A stretch of DNA of 64,000 nucleotides. Origin: Fasciola hepatica. Lineage: Eukaryota > Platyhelminthes > Trematoda > Plagiorchiida > Fasciolidae. This document shows positions 14,562 through 25,314 of the stretch, piece by piece. The translations under genes and the position numbers were made by a program. Each line of letters begins with the position of its first letter. The stretch's first letter is position 1. The stretch covers positions 1,719,001 to 1,783,000 of the forward strand of contig CANUEZ040000196.1 in assembly GCA_948099385.1 (NCBI GenBank). The letters run 5' to 3'. The notes beneath the pieces are model-generated. The model worked only from the letters and a program-made list of their open reading frames with translations, had not been told where the DNA came from and searched no databases.

Positions 14562-14627
14562 TCCATGGAAGCACTGTACAGCTGTTTCATCCTCTAAGGG
14601 ACTCGAATCATCAGCAGTGCACATCGA
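14562..14627 (-). ncRNA. Hammerhead ribozyme with changed 10.1 base
   Basis: The base after CUGAUGA changes from G to U, so the closing pair of stem II (10.1-11.1, already a G-U wobble) is lost. It is shared with 15424-15489 through the 862-bp dimer repeat. Activity is probably reduced. Confidence 0.83.
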
Positions 14628-14992
14628 CCGAGCCCCCGCGGGCACTCCAACAACCGGTGAACCATTGTGAATCGAATAACTTAACAACACAAGGCTATCC
14701 GGGATGGCTCTCAACGCTTTGTTCAACATCTACACTACATGATATAGCACCCTTCCCGAACTCGCTTCAAATTTGAATGGTAAGAACCAGCTTCGCGCAC
14801 ACCGATCGACTCGTATGATGGATGACTTCTCTGTAGGGGCCTAAGTACAACCAACGCATTCCCAAATGAACAACCTACACAGCTTCCTTACTATGCAAGC
14901 AATTGATTAGTAGTACGAGATTAGATTAGATTAGATTAGATTTGTATAATATGATTGATCATGCAGCTTGAACGCTCAACTGAGCATTGAAA

Positions 14993-15058
14993 TCCATGGA
15001 AGCACTGTACAGCTGTTTCATCCCCTAAGGGACTCGACTCATCAGCAGTGCACATCGA
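14993..15058 (-). ncRNA. Hammerhead ribozyme with strengthened alternative stem II
   Basis: The plus strand CATCCCCTAAGG makes the minus strand able to form GUCCC-UUAG-GGGAU, a 5-bp hairpin with a UUAG tetraloop, in place of the usual 4 bp. The same change is at 25771-25836, 26633-26698 and 28357-28422. Confidence 0.85.
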
Positions 15059-16285
15059 CCGAGCCCCCACGGGCACTCCAACAACTGGTGAACCATTGTG
15101 AATCGAACAACTTAACAACACAAGGCTATCCGGGATGGCTCTCAACGCTTTGTTCAACATCTACACTACATGATATAGTACCCTTCCCAAACTCGCTTCA
15201 AATTTGAATGGTAAGAACCAGCTTCGCGCACACCGATCGACTCGTATGATGGATGACTTCTCTGTAGGGGCCTAAGTACAACCAACGCATTCCCAAATGA
15301 ACAACCTACACAGCTTCCTTACTATGCATGCAATTGATTAGTAGTACGAGATTAGATTAGATAAGATTAGATTTGTATATTATGATTGATCATGCAGCTT
15401 GAACGCTCAACTGAGCATTGAAATCCATGGAAGCACTGTACAGCTGTTTCATCCTCTAAGGGACTCGAATCATCAGCAGTGCACATCGACCGAGCCCCCG
15501 CGGGCACTCCAACAACCGGTGAACCATTGTGAATCGAATAACTTAACAACACAAGGCTATCCGGGATGGCTCTCAACGCTTTGTTCAACATCTACACTAC
15601 ATGATATAGCACCGTTCCCAAACTCGCTTCAAATTTGAATGGTAAGAACCAGCTTCGCGCACACCGATCGACTCCTTTCATGGATGACTTCTCTGTAGGG
15701 GCCTAAGTACAACCAACGCATTCCCAAATGAACAACCTACACAGCTTCCTTACTATGCATGCAATTGATTAGTAGTACGAGATTAGATCAGATTAGATTA
15801 GATTTGTATAATATGATTGATCATGCAGCTTGAACGCTCAACTGAGCATTGAAATCCATGGAAGCACTGTACAGCTGTTTCATCCTCTAAGGGACTCGAC
15901 TCATCAGCAGTGCACATCGACCGAGCAACCACGGGCACTCCAACAACCGGTGAACCATTGTGAATCGAACAACTTAACAACACAAGGCTATCCGGGATGG
16001 CTATCAACGCTTTGTTCAACATCTACACTACATGATATAGCACCCTTCCCAAACTCGCTTCAAATTTGAATGGTAAGAACCAGCTTCGCGCACACCGATC
16101 GACTCCTATGATGGATGACTTCTCTGTAGGGGCCTAAGTACAACCAACGCATTCACAAATGAACAACCTACACAGCTTCCTTACTATGCATGCAATTGAT
16201 TAGTAGTACGAGATTAGATCAGATTAGATTAGATTTGTATAATATGATTGATCATGCAGCTTGAACGCTCAACTGAGCATTGAAA

Positions 16286-16351
16286 TCCATGGAAGCACTG
16301 TTCAGCTGTTTCATCCTCTAAGGGACTCGACTCATCAGCAGTTCACATCGA
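16286..16351 (-). ncRNA. Hammerhead ribozyme, U16.1 lost (predicted inactive)
   Basis: The plus strand reads CTGTTCAG, so U16.1 becomes A and the required A15.1-U16.1 pair is lost. This copy also has the stem I A-G mismatch. Confidence 0.83.
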
Positions 16352-19302
16352 CCGAGCCCCCACGGGCACTCCAACAACCGTTGATCCATTGTGAATCGAA
16401 TAACTTAACAACACAAGGCTATCCGGGATGGCTCTCACCGCTTTATTCAACATCTACACTACATGATATAGCACCCTTCCCAAACTCGCTTCAAATTTGA
16501 ATGGTAAGAACCAGCTTCGCGCACACCGATCGACTCGTATGATGGATGACTTCTCTGTAGGGGCCTAAGTACAACCAACGCATTCACAAATGAACAACCT
16601 ACACAGCTTCCTTACTATGCATGCAATTGATTAGTAGTACGAGATTAGATTAGATTAGATTAGATTTGTATAATATGATTGATCATGCAGCTTGAACGCT
16701 CAACTGAGCATTGAAATCCATGGAAGCACTGTACAGCTGTTTCATCCTCTAAGGGACTCGACTCATCAGCAGTGCACATCGACCGAGCCCCCACGGGCAC
16801 TCCAACAACCGGTGAACCATTGAGAATCGAACAACTTAACAACACCGGGCTATCCGGGATGGCTCTCAACGCTTTGTTCAACATCTACACTACATGATAT
16901 AGCACCCTTCCCAAACTCGCTTCAAATTTGAATGATAAGAACCAGCTTCGCGCACACCGATCGACTCGTATGATGGATGACTTCTCTGTAGGGGCCTAAG
17001 TACAACCAACGCATTCACAAATGAACAACCTACACAGCTTCCTTACTATGCAAGCAATTGATTAGTAGTACGAGATTAAATTAGATCAGATTAGATTTGT
17101 ATAATATGATTGATCATGCAGCTTGAACGCTCAACTGAGCATTGAAATCCATGGAAGCACTGTACAGCTGTTTCATCCTCTAAGGGACTCGACTCATCAG
17201 CAGTGCACATCGACCGAGCAACCACGGGCACTCCAACAACCGGTGAACCATTGTGAATCGAACAACTTAACAACACAAGGCTATCCGGGATGGCTATCAA
17301 CGCTTTGTTCAACATCTACACTACATGATATAGCACCCTTCCCAAACTCGCTTTAAATTTGAATGATAAGAACCAGCTTCGCGCACACCGATCGACTCGT
17401 ATGATGGATGACTTCTCTGTAGGGGCCTAAGTACAACCAACGCATTCACAAATGAACAACCTACACAGCTTCCTTACTATGCAAGCAATTGATTAGTAGT
17501 ACGAGATTAGATCAGATTAGATTAGATTTGTATAATATGATTGATCATGCAGCTTGAACGCTCAACTGAGCATTGAAATCCATGGAAGCACTGTACAGCT
17601 GTTTCATCCTCTAAGGGACTCGACTCATCAGCAGTGCACATCGACCGAGCAACCACGGGCACTCCAACAACCGGTGAACCATTGTGAATCGAACAACTTA
17701 ACAACACAAGGCTATCCGGGATGGCTATCAACGCTTTGTTCAACATCTACACTACATGATATAGCACCCTTCCCAAACTCGCTTCAAATTTGTATGGTAA
17801 GAACCAGCTTCGCGCACACCGATCGACTCCTATGATGGATGACTTCTCTGTAGGGGCCTAAGTACAACCAACGCATTCACAAATGAACAACCTACACAGC
17901 TTCCTTACTATGCAAGCAATTGATTAGTAGTACGAGATTAGATTAGATCAGATTAGATTTGTATAATATGATTGATCATGCAGCTTGAACGCTCAACTGA
18001 GCATTGAAATCCATGTAAGCACTGTACAGCTGTTTCATCCTCTAAGGGACTCGACTCATCAGCAGTGCACATCGACCGAGCAACCACGGGCACTCCAACA
18101 ACCGGTGAACCATTGTGAATCGAATAACTTAACAATACCGGGCTATCCGGGATGGCTCTCACCGCTTTGTTCAACATCTACACTACATGATATAGCACCG
18201 TTCCCAAACTCGCTTCAAATTTGAATGGTAAGAACCAGCTTCGCGCACACCGATCGACTCCTATGATGGATGACTTCTCTGTAGGGGCCTAAGTACAACC
18301 AACGCATTCACAAATGAACAACCTACACAGCTTCCTTACTATGCAAGCAATTGATTAGTAGTACGAGATTAGATTAGATTAGATTAGATTTGTATAATAT
18401 GATTGATCATGCAGCTTGAACGCTCAACTGAGCACTGAAATCCATGGAAGCACTGTACAGCTGTTTCATCCTCTAAGGGACTCGACTCATCAGCAGTGCA
18501 CATCGACCGAGCAACCACGGGCACTCCAACAACCGGTGAACCATTGTGAATCGAACAACTTAACAACACAAGGCTATCCGGGATGGCTATCAACGCTTTG
18601 TTCAACATCTACACTACATGATATAGCACCCTTCCCAAACTCGCTTTAAATTTGAATGATAAGAACCAGCTTCGCGCACACCGATCGACTCCTATGATGG
18701 ATGACTTCTCTGTAGGGGCCTAAGTACAACCAACGCATTCCCAAATGAACAACCTACACAGCTTCCTTACTATGCATGCAATTGATTAGTAGTACGAGAT
18801 TAGATCAGATTAGATTAGATTTGTATAATATGATTGATCATGCAGCTTGAACGCTCAACTGAGCATTGAAATCCATGGAAGCACTGTACAGCTGTTTCAT
18901 CCTCTAAGGGACTCGACTCATCAGCAGTGCACATCGACCGAGCCCCCACGGGCACTCCAACAACCGGTGAACCATTGTGAATCGAACAACTTAACAACAC
19001 AAGGCTATCCGGGATGGCTATCAACGCTTTGTTCAACATCTACACTACATGATATAGCACCGTTCCCAAACTCGCTTCAAATTTGAATGGTAAGAACCAG
19101 CTTCGCGCACACCGATCGACTCCTATGATGGATGACTTCTCTGTAGGGGCCTAAGTACAACCAACGCATTCACAAATGAACAACCTACACAGCTTCCTTA
19201 CTATGCATGCAATTGATTAGTAGTACGAGATTAGATCAGATTAGATTAGATTTGTATAATATGATTGATCATGCAGCTTGAACGCTCAACTGAGCATTGA
19301 AA

Positions 19303-19368
19303 TCCATGGAAGCACTGTACAGCTGTTTCATCCTCTAAGGGACTCGACTCATCAGCAGTGCACATCGA
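19303..19368 (-). ncRNA. Type I hammerhead ribozyme, reference copy (intact)
   Basis: This is a small self-cleaving RNA motif, read right to left on the minus strand. The inner stem I 5' strand GCACUG (19361-19356) is followed directly by the core CUGAUGA (19355-19349), the 19-nt stem II region (19348-19330), the core GAAA (19329-19326), the rest of stem III CAGCUGU (19325-19319), cleavage base A17 (19318) and the stem I 3' strand CAGUGC (19317-19312). The two stem I strands are perfectly complementary over 6 bp. Beyond a 1 x 3 nt internal loop they can pair again (GUA with UAC, then CU with AG, plus two G-U wobbles). Cleavage is predicted between 19318 and 19317, at GUA, which satisfies the NUH rule. 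Stem III is the palindrome ACAGCUGU, leaving only a 2-nt loop, so two neighbouring copies may have to pair as a dimer, as known for schistosome and newt satellite hammerheads. Stem II is unusual: it contains a 5-nt direct duplication (GAGUC twice) and a G-U pair next to the core. The match of all core bases plus stem I is far beyond chance; activity itself is untested. Confidence 0.93.
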
Positions 19369-19409
19369 CCGAGCCCCCACGGGCACTCCAACAACCGGTG
19401 AACCATTGT

Positions 19410-19418
19410 GAATCGAAC
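19410..19418 (-). promoter_or_regulatory. Box B-like motif (possible internal Pol III promoter element)
   Basis: The minus strand reads GTTCGATTC, with T on the 5' side as TGTTCGATTCA. This fits 8 of the 10 fixed positions of the box B consensus GGTTCGANTCC. It lies about 55 nt upstream of the ribozyme on the same strand, at offsets 133-141 of nearly every unit. No convincing box A at the usual distance was found; the nearest, TAGCCTTGTG, is only about 20 nt upstream and imperfect. A chance match remains possible. Confidence 0.3.
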
Positions 19419-19659
19419 AACTTAACAACACAAGGCTATCCGGGATGGCTCTCAACGCTTTGTTCAACATCTACACTACATGATATAGCACCCTTCCCAA
19501 ACTCGCTTCAAATTTGAATGGTAAGAACCAGCTTCGCGCACACCGATCGACTCCTATGATGGATGACTTCTCTGTAGGGGCCTAAGTACAACCAACGCAT
19601 TCACAAATGAACAACCTACACAGCTTCCTTACTATGCATGCAATTGATTAGTAGTACGA

Positions 19660-19684
19660 GATTAGATCAGATCAGATTAGATTT
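19660..19684. repeat. Pentanucleotide run inside the unit
   Basis: Offsets 383-407 consist of 5-bp repeats of ATTAG and ATCAG ending in ATTTG. The number is four in most units and five in those that give 436-bp steps (about 250-280, 10590-10625, 11464-11492, 20093-20120, 30005-30035). The mix of ATTAG, ATCAG, ATAAG and AATAG forms differs from unit to unit, making this the fastest-varying part of the satellite. Confidence 0.9.
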
Positions 19685-21247
19685 GTATAATATGATTGAT
19701 CATGCAGCTTGAACGCTCAACTGAGCATTGAAATCCATGGAAGCACTGTACAGCTGTTTCATCCTCTAAGGGACTCGACTCATCAGCAGTGCACATCGAC
19801 CGAGCCCCCACGGGCACTCCAACAACCGGTGAACCATTGTGAATCGAACAACTTAACAACACAAGGCTATCCGTGATGGATATCAACGCTTTGTTCAACA
19901 TCTACACTACATGATGAAGCACCCTTCCCAAACTCGCTTCAAATTTGAATGGTAAGAACCAGCTTCGCGCACACCGATCGACTCGTATGATGGATGACTT
20001 CTCTGTAGGGGCCTAAGTTCAACCAACGCATTCACAAATGAACAACCTACACAGCTTCCTTACTATGCATGCAATTGATTAGTAGTACGAGATTAGATTA
20101 GATTAGATTAGATTAGATTTGTATAATATGATTGATCATGCAGCTTGAACGCTCAACTGAGCATTGAAATCCATGGAAGCACTGTACAGCTGTTTCATCC
20201 TCTAAGGGACTCGACTCATCAGCAGTGCACATCGACCGAGCCCCCACGGGCACTCCAACAACTGGTGAACCATTGTGAATCGAACAACGTAACAACACAA
20301 GGCTATCCGGGATGGCTCTCAACGCTTTGTTCAACATCTACACTACGTGATACAGCACCCTTCCCAAACTCGCTTTAAATTTGAATGATAAGAACCAGCT
20401 TCGCGCACACCGATCCACTCCTATGATGGATGACTTCTCTGTAGGGGCTGAGTACAACCAACGCATTCCCAAATGAACAACCTACACAGCTTCCTTACTA
20501 TGCATGCAATTGATTAGTAGTACGAGATTAGATTAGATTAGATTAGATTTGTATAATATGATTGATCATGCAGCTTGAACGCTCAACTGAGCACTGAAAT
20601 CCATGGAAGCACTGTACAGCTGTTTCATCCTCTAAGGGATTCGACTCATCAGCAGTGCACATCGACCGAGCCCCCACGGGCACTCCAACAACCGGTGAAC
20701 CATTGTGAATCGAACAACTTAACAATACCGGGCTATCCGGGATGGCTCTCAACGCTTTGTTCAACACCTACACTACATGATATAGCACCCTTCCCAAACT
20801 CGCTTTAAATTTGAATGGTAAGAACCAGCTTCGCGCACACCGATCGACTCCTATGATGGATGACTTCTCTGTAGGGGCCTAAGTTCAACCAACGCATTCA
20901 CAAATGAACAACCTACACAGCTTCCTTACTATGCATGCAATTGATTAGTAGTACGAGATTAGATTAGATCAGATTAGATTTGTATAATATGATTGATCAT
21001 GCAGCTTGAACGCTCAACTGAGCATTGAAATCCATGGAAGCACTGTACAGCTGTTTCATCCTCTAAGGGACTCGACTCATCAGCAGTGCACATCGACCGA
21101 GCCCCCACGGGCACTCCAACAACCGGTGAACCATTGTGAATCGAACAACTCAACAACACAAGGCTATCCGGGATGGCTATCAATGCTTTGTTCAACATCT
21201 ACACTACATGATATAGCACCCTTCCCAAACTCGCTTCAAATTTGAAT

Positions 21248-21420
21248 GGTAAGAACCCCTTTTCGCCAACCGATCGACTCCAATGATGGATGACTTCACT
21301 GTAGAGGCCTAAGTTCTAGCAACGCATTGTTACATGAACAACCTACACAGCTTCCTTACTATGCATGCAATTGATTAGTAGTACGAGATTAGATTAGATC
21401 AGATTCGATTTTTTTATTAT
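21248..21420. repeat. Strongly diverged patch inside satellite unit 21006
   Basis: Between two normal stretches, offsets about 250-335 carry roughly fifteen changes, including CCCCTTTTCGCC, CACTGTAGAGG, AGTTCTAGCAACG and TTGTTACATG. The junction then reads GATTTTTTTATTATG instead of the usual GATTTGTATAATATG. The unit is 1 bp short. No other unit shows this set. The patch still aligns to the satellite throughout, so it is not a foreign insertion. A gene-conversion tract from an older subfamily or a local base-calling problem are the two readings. Confidence 0.75.
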
Positions 21421-21435
21421 GATTGATCATGCAGC

Positions 21436-24400
21436 TTGAACGCTCAACTGAGCATTGAAATCCATGGAAGCACTGTACAGCTGTTTCATCCTCTAAGGGA
21501 CTCGACTCATCAGCAGTGCACATCGACCGAGCAACCACGGGCACTCCAACAACCGGTGAACCATTGTGAATCGAATAACTTAACAACACAAGGCTATCCG
21601 GGATGGCTCTCAACGCTTTGTTCAACATCTACACTACATGATATAGCACCGTTCCCAAACTCGCTTCAAATTTGAATGGTAAGAACCAGCTTCGCGCACA
21701 CCGATCCACTCCTATGATGGATGACTTCTCTGTAGGGGCCTAAGTACAACCAACGCATTCCCAAATGAACAACCTACACAGCTTCCTTACTATGCATGCA
21801 ATTGATTAGTAGTACGAGATTAGATCAGATTAGATTAGATTTGTATAATATGATTGATCATGCAGCTTGAACGCTCAACTGAGCATTGAAATCCATGGAA
21901 GCACTGTACAGCTGTTTCATCCTCTAAGGGACTCGACTCATCAGCAGTGCACATCGACCGAGCCCCCAAGGTCACTCCAATAACCGATGAACCATTGTGA
22001 ATCGAACAAATCAAAAACACAAGGCTATCCGGGATGGCTATCAACGCTTTGTTCAACATCTACACTACATGATATAGCACCCTTCCCAAACTCGCTTCAA
22101 ATTTGAATGGTAAGAACCAGCTTCGCGCGCACCGATCGACTCCAATGATGGATGACTTCTCTGTAGGGGCCTAAGTACAACCAACGCATTCACAAATGAA
22201 CAACCTACACAGCTTCCTTACTATGCATGCAATTGATTAGTAGTACGAGATTAGATTAGATCAGATTAGATTTGTATAATATGATTGATCATGCAGCTTG
22301 AACGCTCAACTGAGCATTGAAATCCATGGAAGCACTGTACAGCTGTTTCATCCTCTAAGGGACTCGACTCATCAGCAGTTCACATCGACCGAGCCCCCAC
22401 GGGCACTCCAACAACCGTTGATCCATTGTGAATCGAATAACTTACCAACGCAAGGCTATCCGGGATGGCTCTCACCGCTTTGTTCAACATCTACACTACA
22501 TGATATAGCACCCTTCCCAAACTCGCTTTAAATTTGAATGGTAAGAACCAGCTTCGCGCACACCGATCGACTCCTATGATGGATGACTTCTCTGTAGGGG
22601 CCTAAGTACAACCAACGCATTCCCAAATGAACAACCTACACAGCTTCCTTACTATGCATGCAATTGATTAGTAGTACGAGATTAGATTAGATTAGATTAG
22701 ATTTGTATAATATGATTGATCATGCAGCTTGAACGCTCAACTGAGCATTGAAATCCATGGAAGCACTGTACAGCTGTTTCATCCTCTAAGGGACTCGACT
22801 CATCAGCAGTGCACATCGACCGAGCCCCCACGGGCACTCCAACAACCGGTGAACCATTGTGAATCGAACAACTTAACAACACAAGGCTATCCGGGATGGC
22901 TCTCAACGCTTTGTTCAACATCTACACTACATGATATAGCACCCTTCCCAAACTCGCTTCAAATTTGAATGGTAAGAACCAGCTTCGCGCACACCGATCG
23001 ACTCCTATGATGGATGACTTCTCTGTAGGGGCCTAAGTACAACCAACGCATTCCCAAATGAACAACCTACACAGCTTCCTTACTATGCAAGCAATTGATT
23101 AGTAGTACGAGATTAGATTAGATTAGATTAGATTTGTATAATATGATTGATCATGCAGCTTGAACGCTCAACTGAGCATTGAAATCCATGGAAGCACTGT
23201 ACAGCTGTTTCATCCTCTAAGGGACTCGACTCATCAGCAGTGCACATCGACCGAGCAACCACGGGCACTCCAACAACCGGTGAACCATTGTGAATCGAAC
23301 AACTTAACAACACAAGGCTATCCGGGATGGCTCTCAACGCTTTGTTCAACATCTACACTACATGATATGGCACCCTTCCCAAACTCGCTTCAAATTTGTA
23401 TGGTAAGAACCAGCTTCGCGCACACCGATCGACTCCTATGATGGATGACTTCTCTGTAGGGGCCTAAGTACAACCAACGCATTCACAAATGAACAACCTA
23501 CACAGCTTCCTTACTATGCAAGCAATTGATTAGTAGTACGAGATTAGATTAGATCAGATTAGATTTGTATAATATGATTGATCATGCAGCTTGAACGCTC
23601 AACTGAGCATTGAAATCCATGTAAGCACTGTACAGCTGTTTCATCCTCTAAGGGACTCGACTCATCAGCAGTTCACATCGACCGAGCCCCCACGGGCACT
23701 CCAACAACCGGTGAACCATTGTGAATCGAATAACTTAACAACACAAGGCTATCCGGAATGGCTCTCAACGCTTTGTTCAACATCTACACTACATGATATA
23801 GCACCCTTCCCAAACTCGCTTCAAATTTGAATGGTAAGAACCAGCTTCGCGCACACCGATCGACTCCTATGATGGATGACTTCTCTGTAGGGGCCTAAGT
23901 ACAACCAACGCATTCACAAATGAACAACCTACACAGCTTCCTTACTATGCGTGCAATTGATTAGTAGTACGAGATTAGATTAGATTAGAATAGATTTGTA
24001 TAATATGATTGATCATGCAGCTTGAACGCTCAACTGAGCATTGAAATCCATGGAAGCACTGTACAGCTGTTTCATCCTCTAAGGGACTCGACTCATCAGC
24101 AGTGCACATCGACCGAGCCCCCACGGGCACTCCAACAACCGGTGAACCATTGTGAATCGAACAACTTAACAACACAAGGCTATCCGGGATGGCTCTCAAC
24201 GCTTTGTTCAACATCTACACTACATGATATAGCACCCTTCCCAAACTCGCTTTAAATTTGAATGATAAGAACCAGCTTCGCGCACACCGATCGACTCGTA
24301 TGATGGATGACTTCTCTGTAGGGGCCTAAGTACAACCAACGCATTCACAAATGAACAACCTACACAGCTTCCTTACTATGCATGCAATTGATTAGTAGTA

Positions 24401-25314
24401 CGAGATTAGATTAGATTAGATTTGATTTGTATAATATGATTGATCATGCAGCTTGAACGCTCAACTGAGCATTGAAATCCATGTAAGCACTGTACAGCTG
24501 TTTCATCCTCTAAGGGACTCGACTCATCAGCAGTGCACATCGACCGAGCCCCTTCGGGCACTCCAACAACCGGTGAACCATTGTGAATCAAACAACTTAA
24601 CAACACAAGGCTATCCGGGATGGCTCTCAACGCTTTGTTCAACATCTACACTACATGATATAGTACCCTTCCCAAACTCGCTTTAAATTTGAATGGTAGG
24701 AACCAGCTTCGCGCACACCGATCGACTCCTATGATGGATGACTTCTCTGTAGGGGCCTAAGTACAACCAACGCATTCACAAATGAACAACCTACACAGCT
24801 TCCTCACTATGCATGCAATTGATTAGTAGTACGAGATTAGATTAGATTAGATTAGATTTGTATAATATGATTGATCATGCAGCTTGAACGCTCAACTGAG
24901 CATTGAAATCCATGGAAGCACTGTACAGCTGTTTCATCCTCTAAGGGACTCGACCCATCAGCAGTGCACATCGACCGAGCCCCCACGGGCACTCCAACAA
25001 CCGGTGAACCATTGTGAATCGAACAACTTAACAACACAAGGCTATCCGGGATGGCTCTCACCGCTTTGTTCAACATCTACACTACATGATATAGCACCCT
25101 TCCCAAACTCGCTTTAAATTTGAATGGTAAGAACCAGCTTCGCGCACACCGATCGACTCCTATGATGGATGACTTCTCTGTAGGGGCCTAAGTACAACCA
25201 ACGCATTCACAAATGAACAACCTACACAGCTTCCTTACTATGCATGCAATTGATTAGTAGTACGTGATTAGATCAGATTAGATTAGATTTGTATAATATG
25301 ATTGATCATGCAGC
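21436..25314 (-). repeat. Nine satellite units of mixed subfamilies
   Basis: Units start at 21436, 21867, 22298, 22729, 23160, 23591, 24022, 24453 and 24884. Unit 21867 is the first with the diverged segment AATAACCGATGAACC and an AAATCAAAAACAC stretch. Ribozymes in 21436, 21867, 22729, 23160, 24022 and 24453 are intact; 22298 and 23591 have the stem I A-G mismatch; 24884 has a core mutation. Confidence 0.93.
24909..24974 (-). ncRNA. Hammerhead ribozyme, A9 to G (predicted inactive)
   Basis: The plus strand GACCCATCAG gives CUGAUGG. A9 is an invariant core base. It is the only such copy in the window. Confidence 0.83.

Larger units (their letters stand above)
14106..15829 (-). repeat. Dimer higher-order repeat, two copies of 862 bp
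   Basis: Units 14106-14537 repeat as 14968-15399. Shared private variants are CCCCGCGGG near offset 102, a changed base next to the ribozyme core, and TATATTATG at the unit junction. Ribozymes in 14106 and 14968 have intact cores; those in 14537 and 15399 carry G10.1 to U. Confidence 0.93.
19278..19708 (-). repeat. Reference satellite unit (431 bp) with element map
   Basis: This copy is close to the common form and is used as the map for all others. Offsets 1-10 hold the start motif. Offsets 11-25 lead into the ribozyme at 26-91 (minus strand). Offsets 133-141 hold a minus-strand GTTCGATTC that resembles a Pol III box B. Offsets 155-170 carry the main AAGG/CCGG and CTC/CTA variant sites. Offsets 231-240 are the perfect palindrome TCAAATTTGA. 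Offsets 301-307 are the site of the 1-bp length variant. Offsets 358-365 are the palindrome TGCATGCA. Offsets 383-407 are a pentanucleotide run of ATTAG/ATCAG type, and 408-431 are AT-rich. GC is 194 of 431 bases by hand count. Since 431 is not a multiple of three, no reading frame can stay in phase from unit to unit. Confidence 0.95.
15830..21435 (-). repeat. Thirteen satellite units, mostly with intact ribozymes
   Basis: Units start at 15830, 16261, 16692, 17123, 17554, 17985, 18416, 18847, 19278, 19709, 20145, 20575 and 21006. The step into 20145 is 436 bp (extra ATTAG). The step out of 20145 is 430 bp because GGGGCCTAAG is replaced by GGGGCTGAG, the earliest example of a marker that becomes common after 47729. 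Unit 17554 has TTTGTATGG instead of TTTGAATGG near offset 237; unit 23160, thirteen units away, shares it. All ribozymes are intact except the one in 16261. Confidence 0.93.

Noticed and set aside
19410..19418. tRNA or tRNA pseudogene from the GTTCGATTC T-loop-like motif
   Set aside because: No acceptor, D-arm or anticodon arm can be placed around it, and no box A at a proper distance.
19529..19545. CENP-B box
   Set aside because: CTTCGCGCACACCGATC shares TTCG and part of the right half, but lacks the central A and the CGGG. The stretch at CTATCCGGG matches only the right half.
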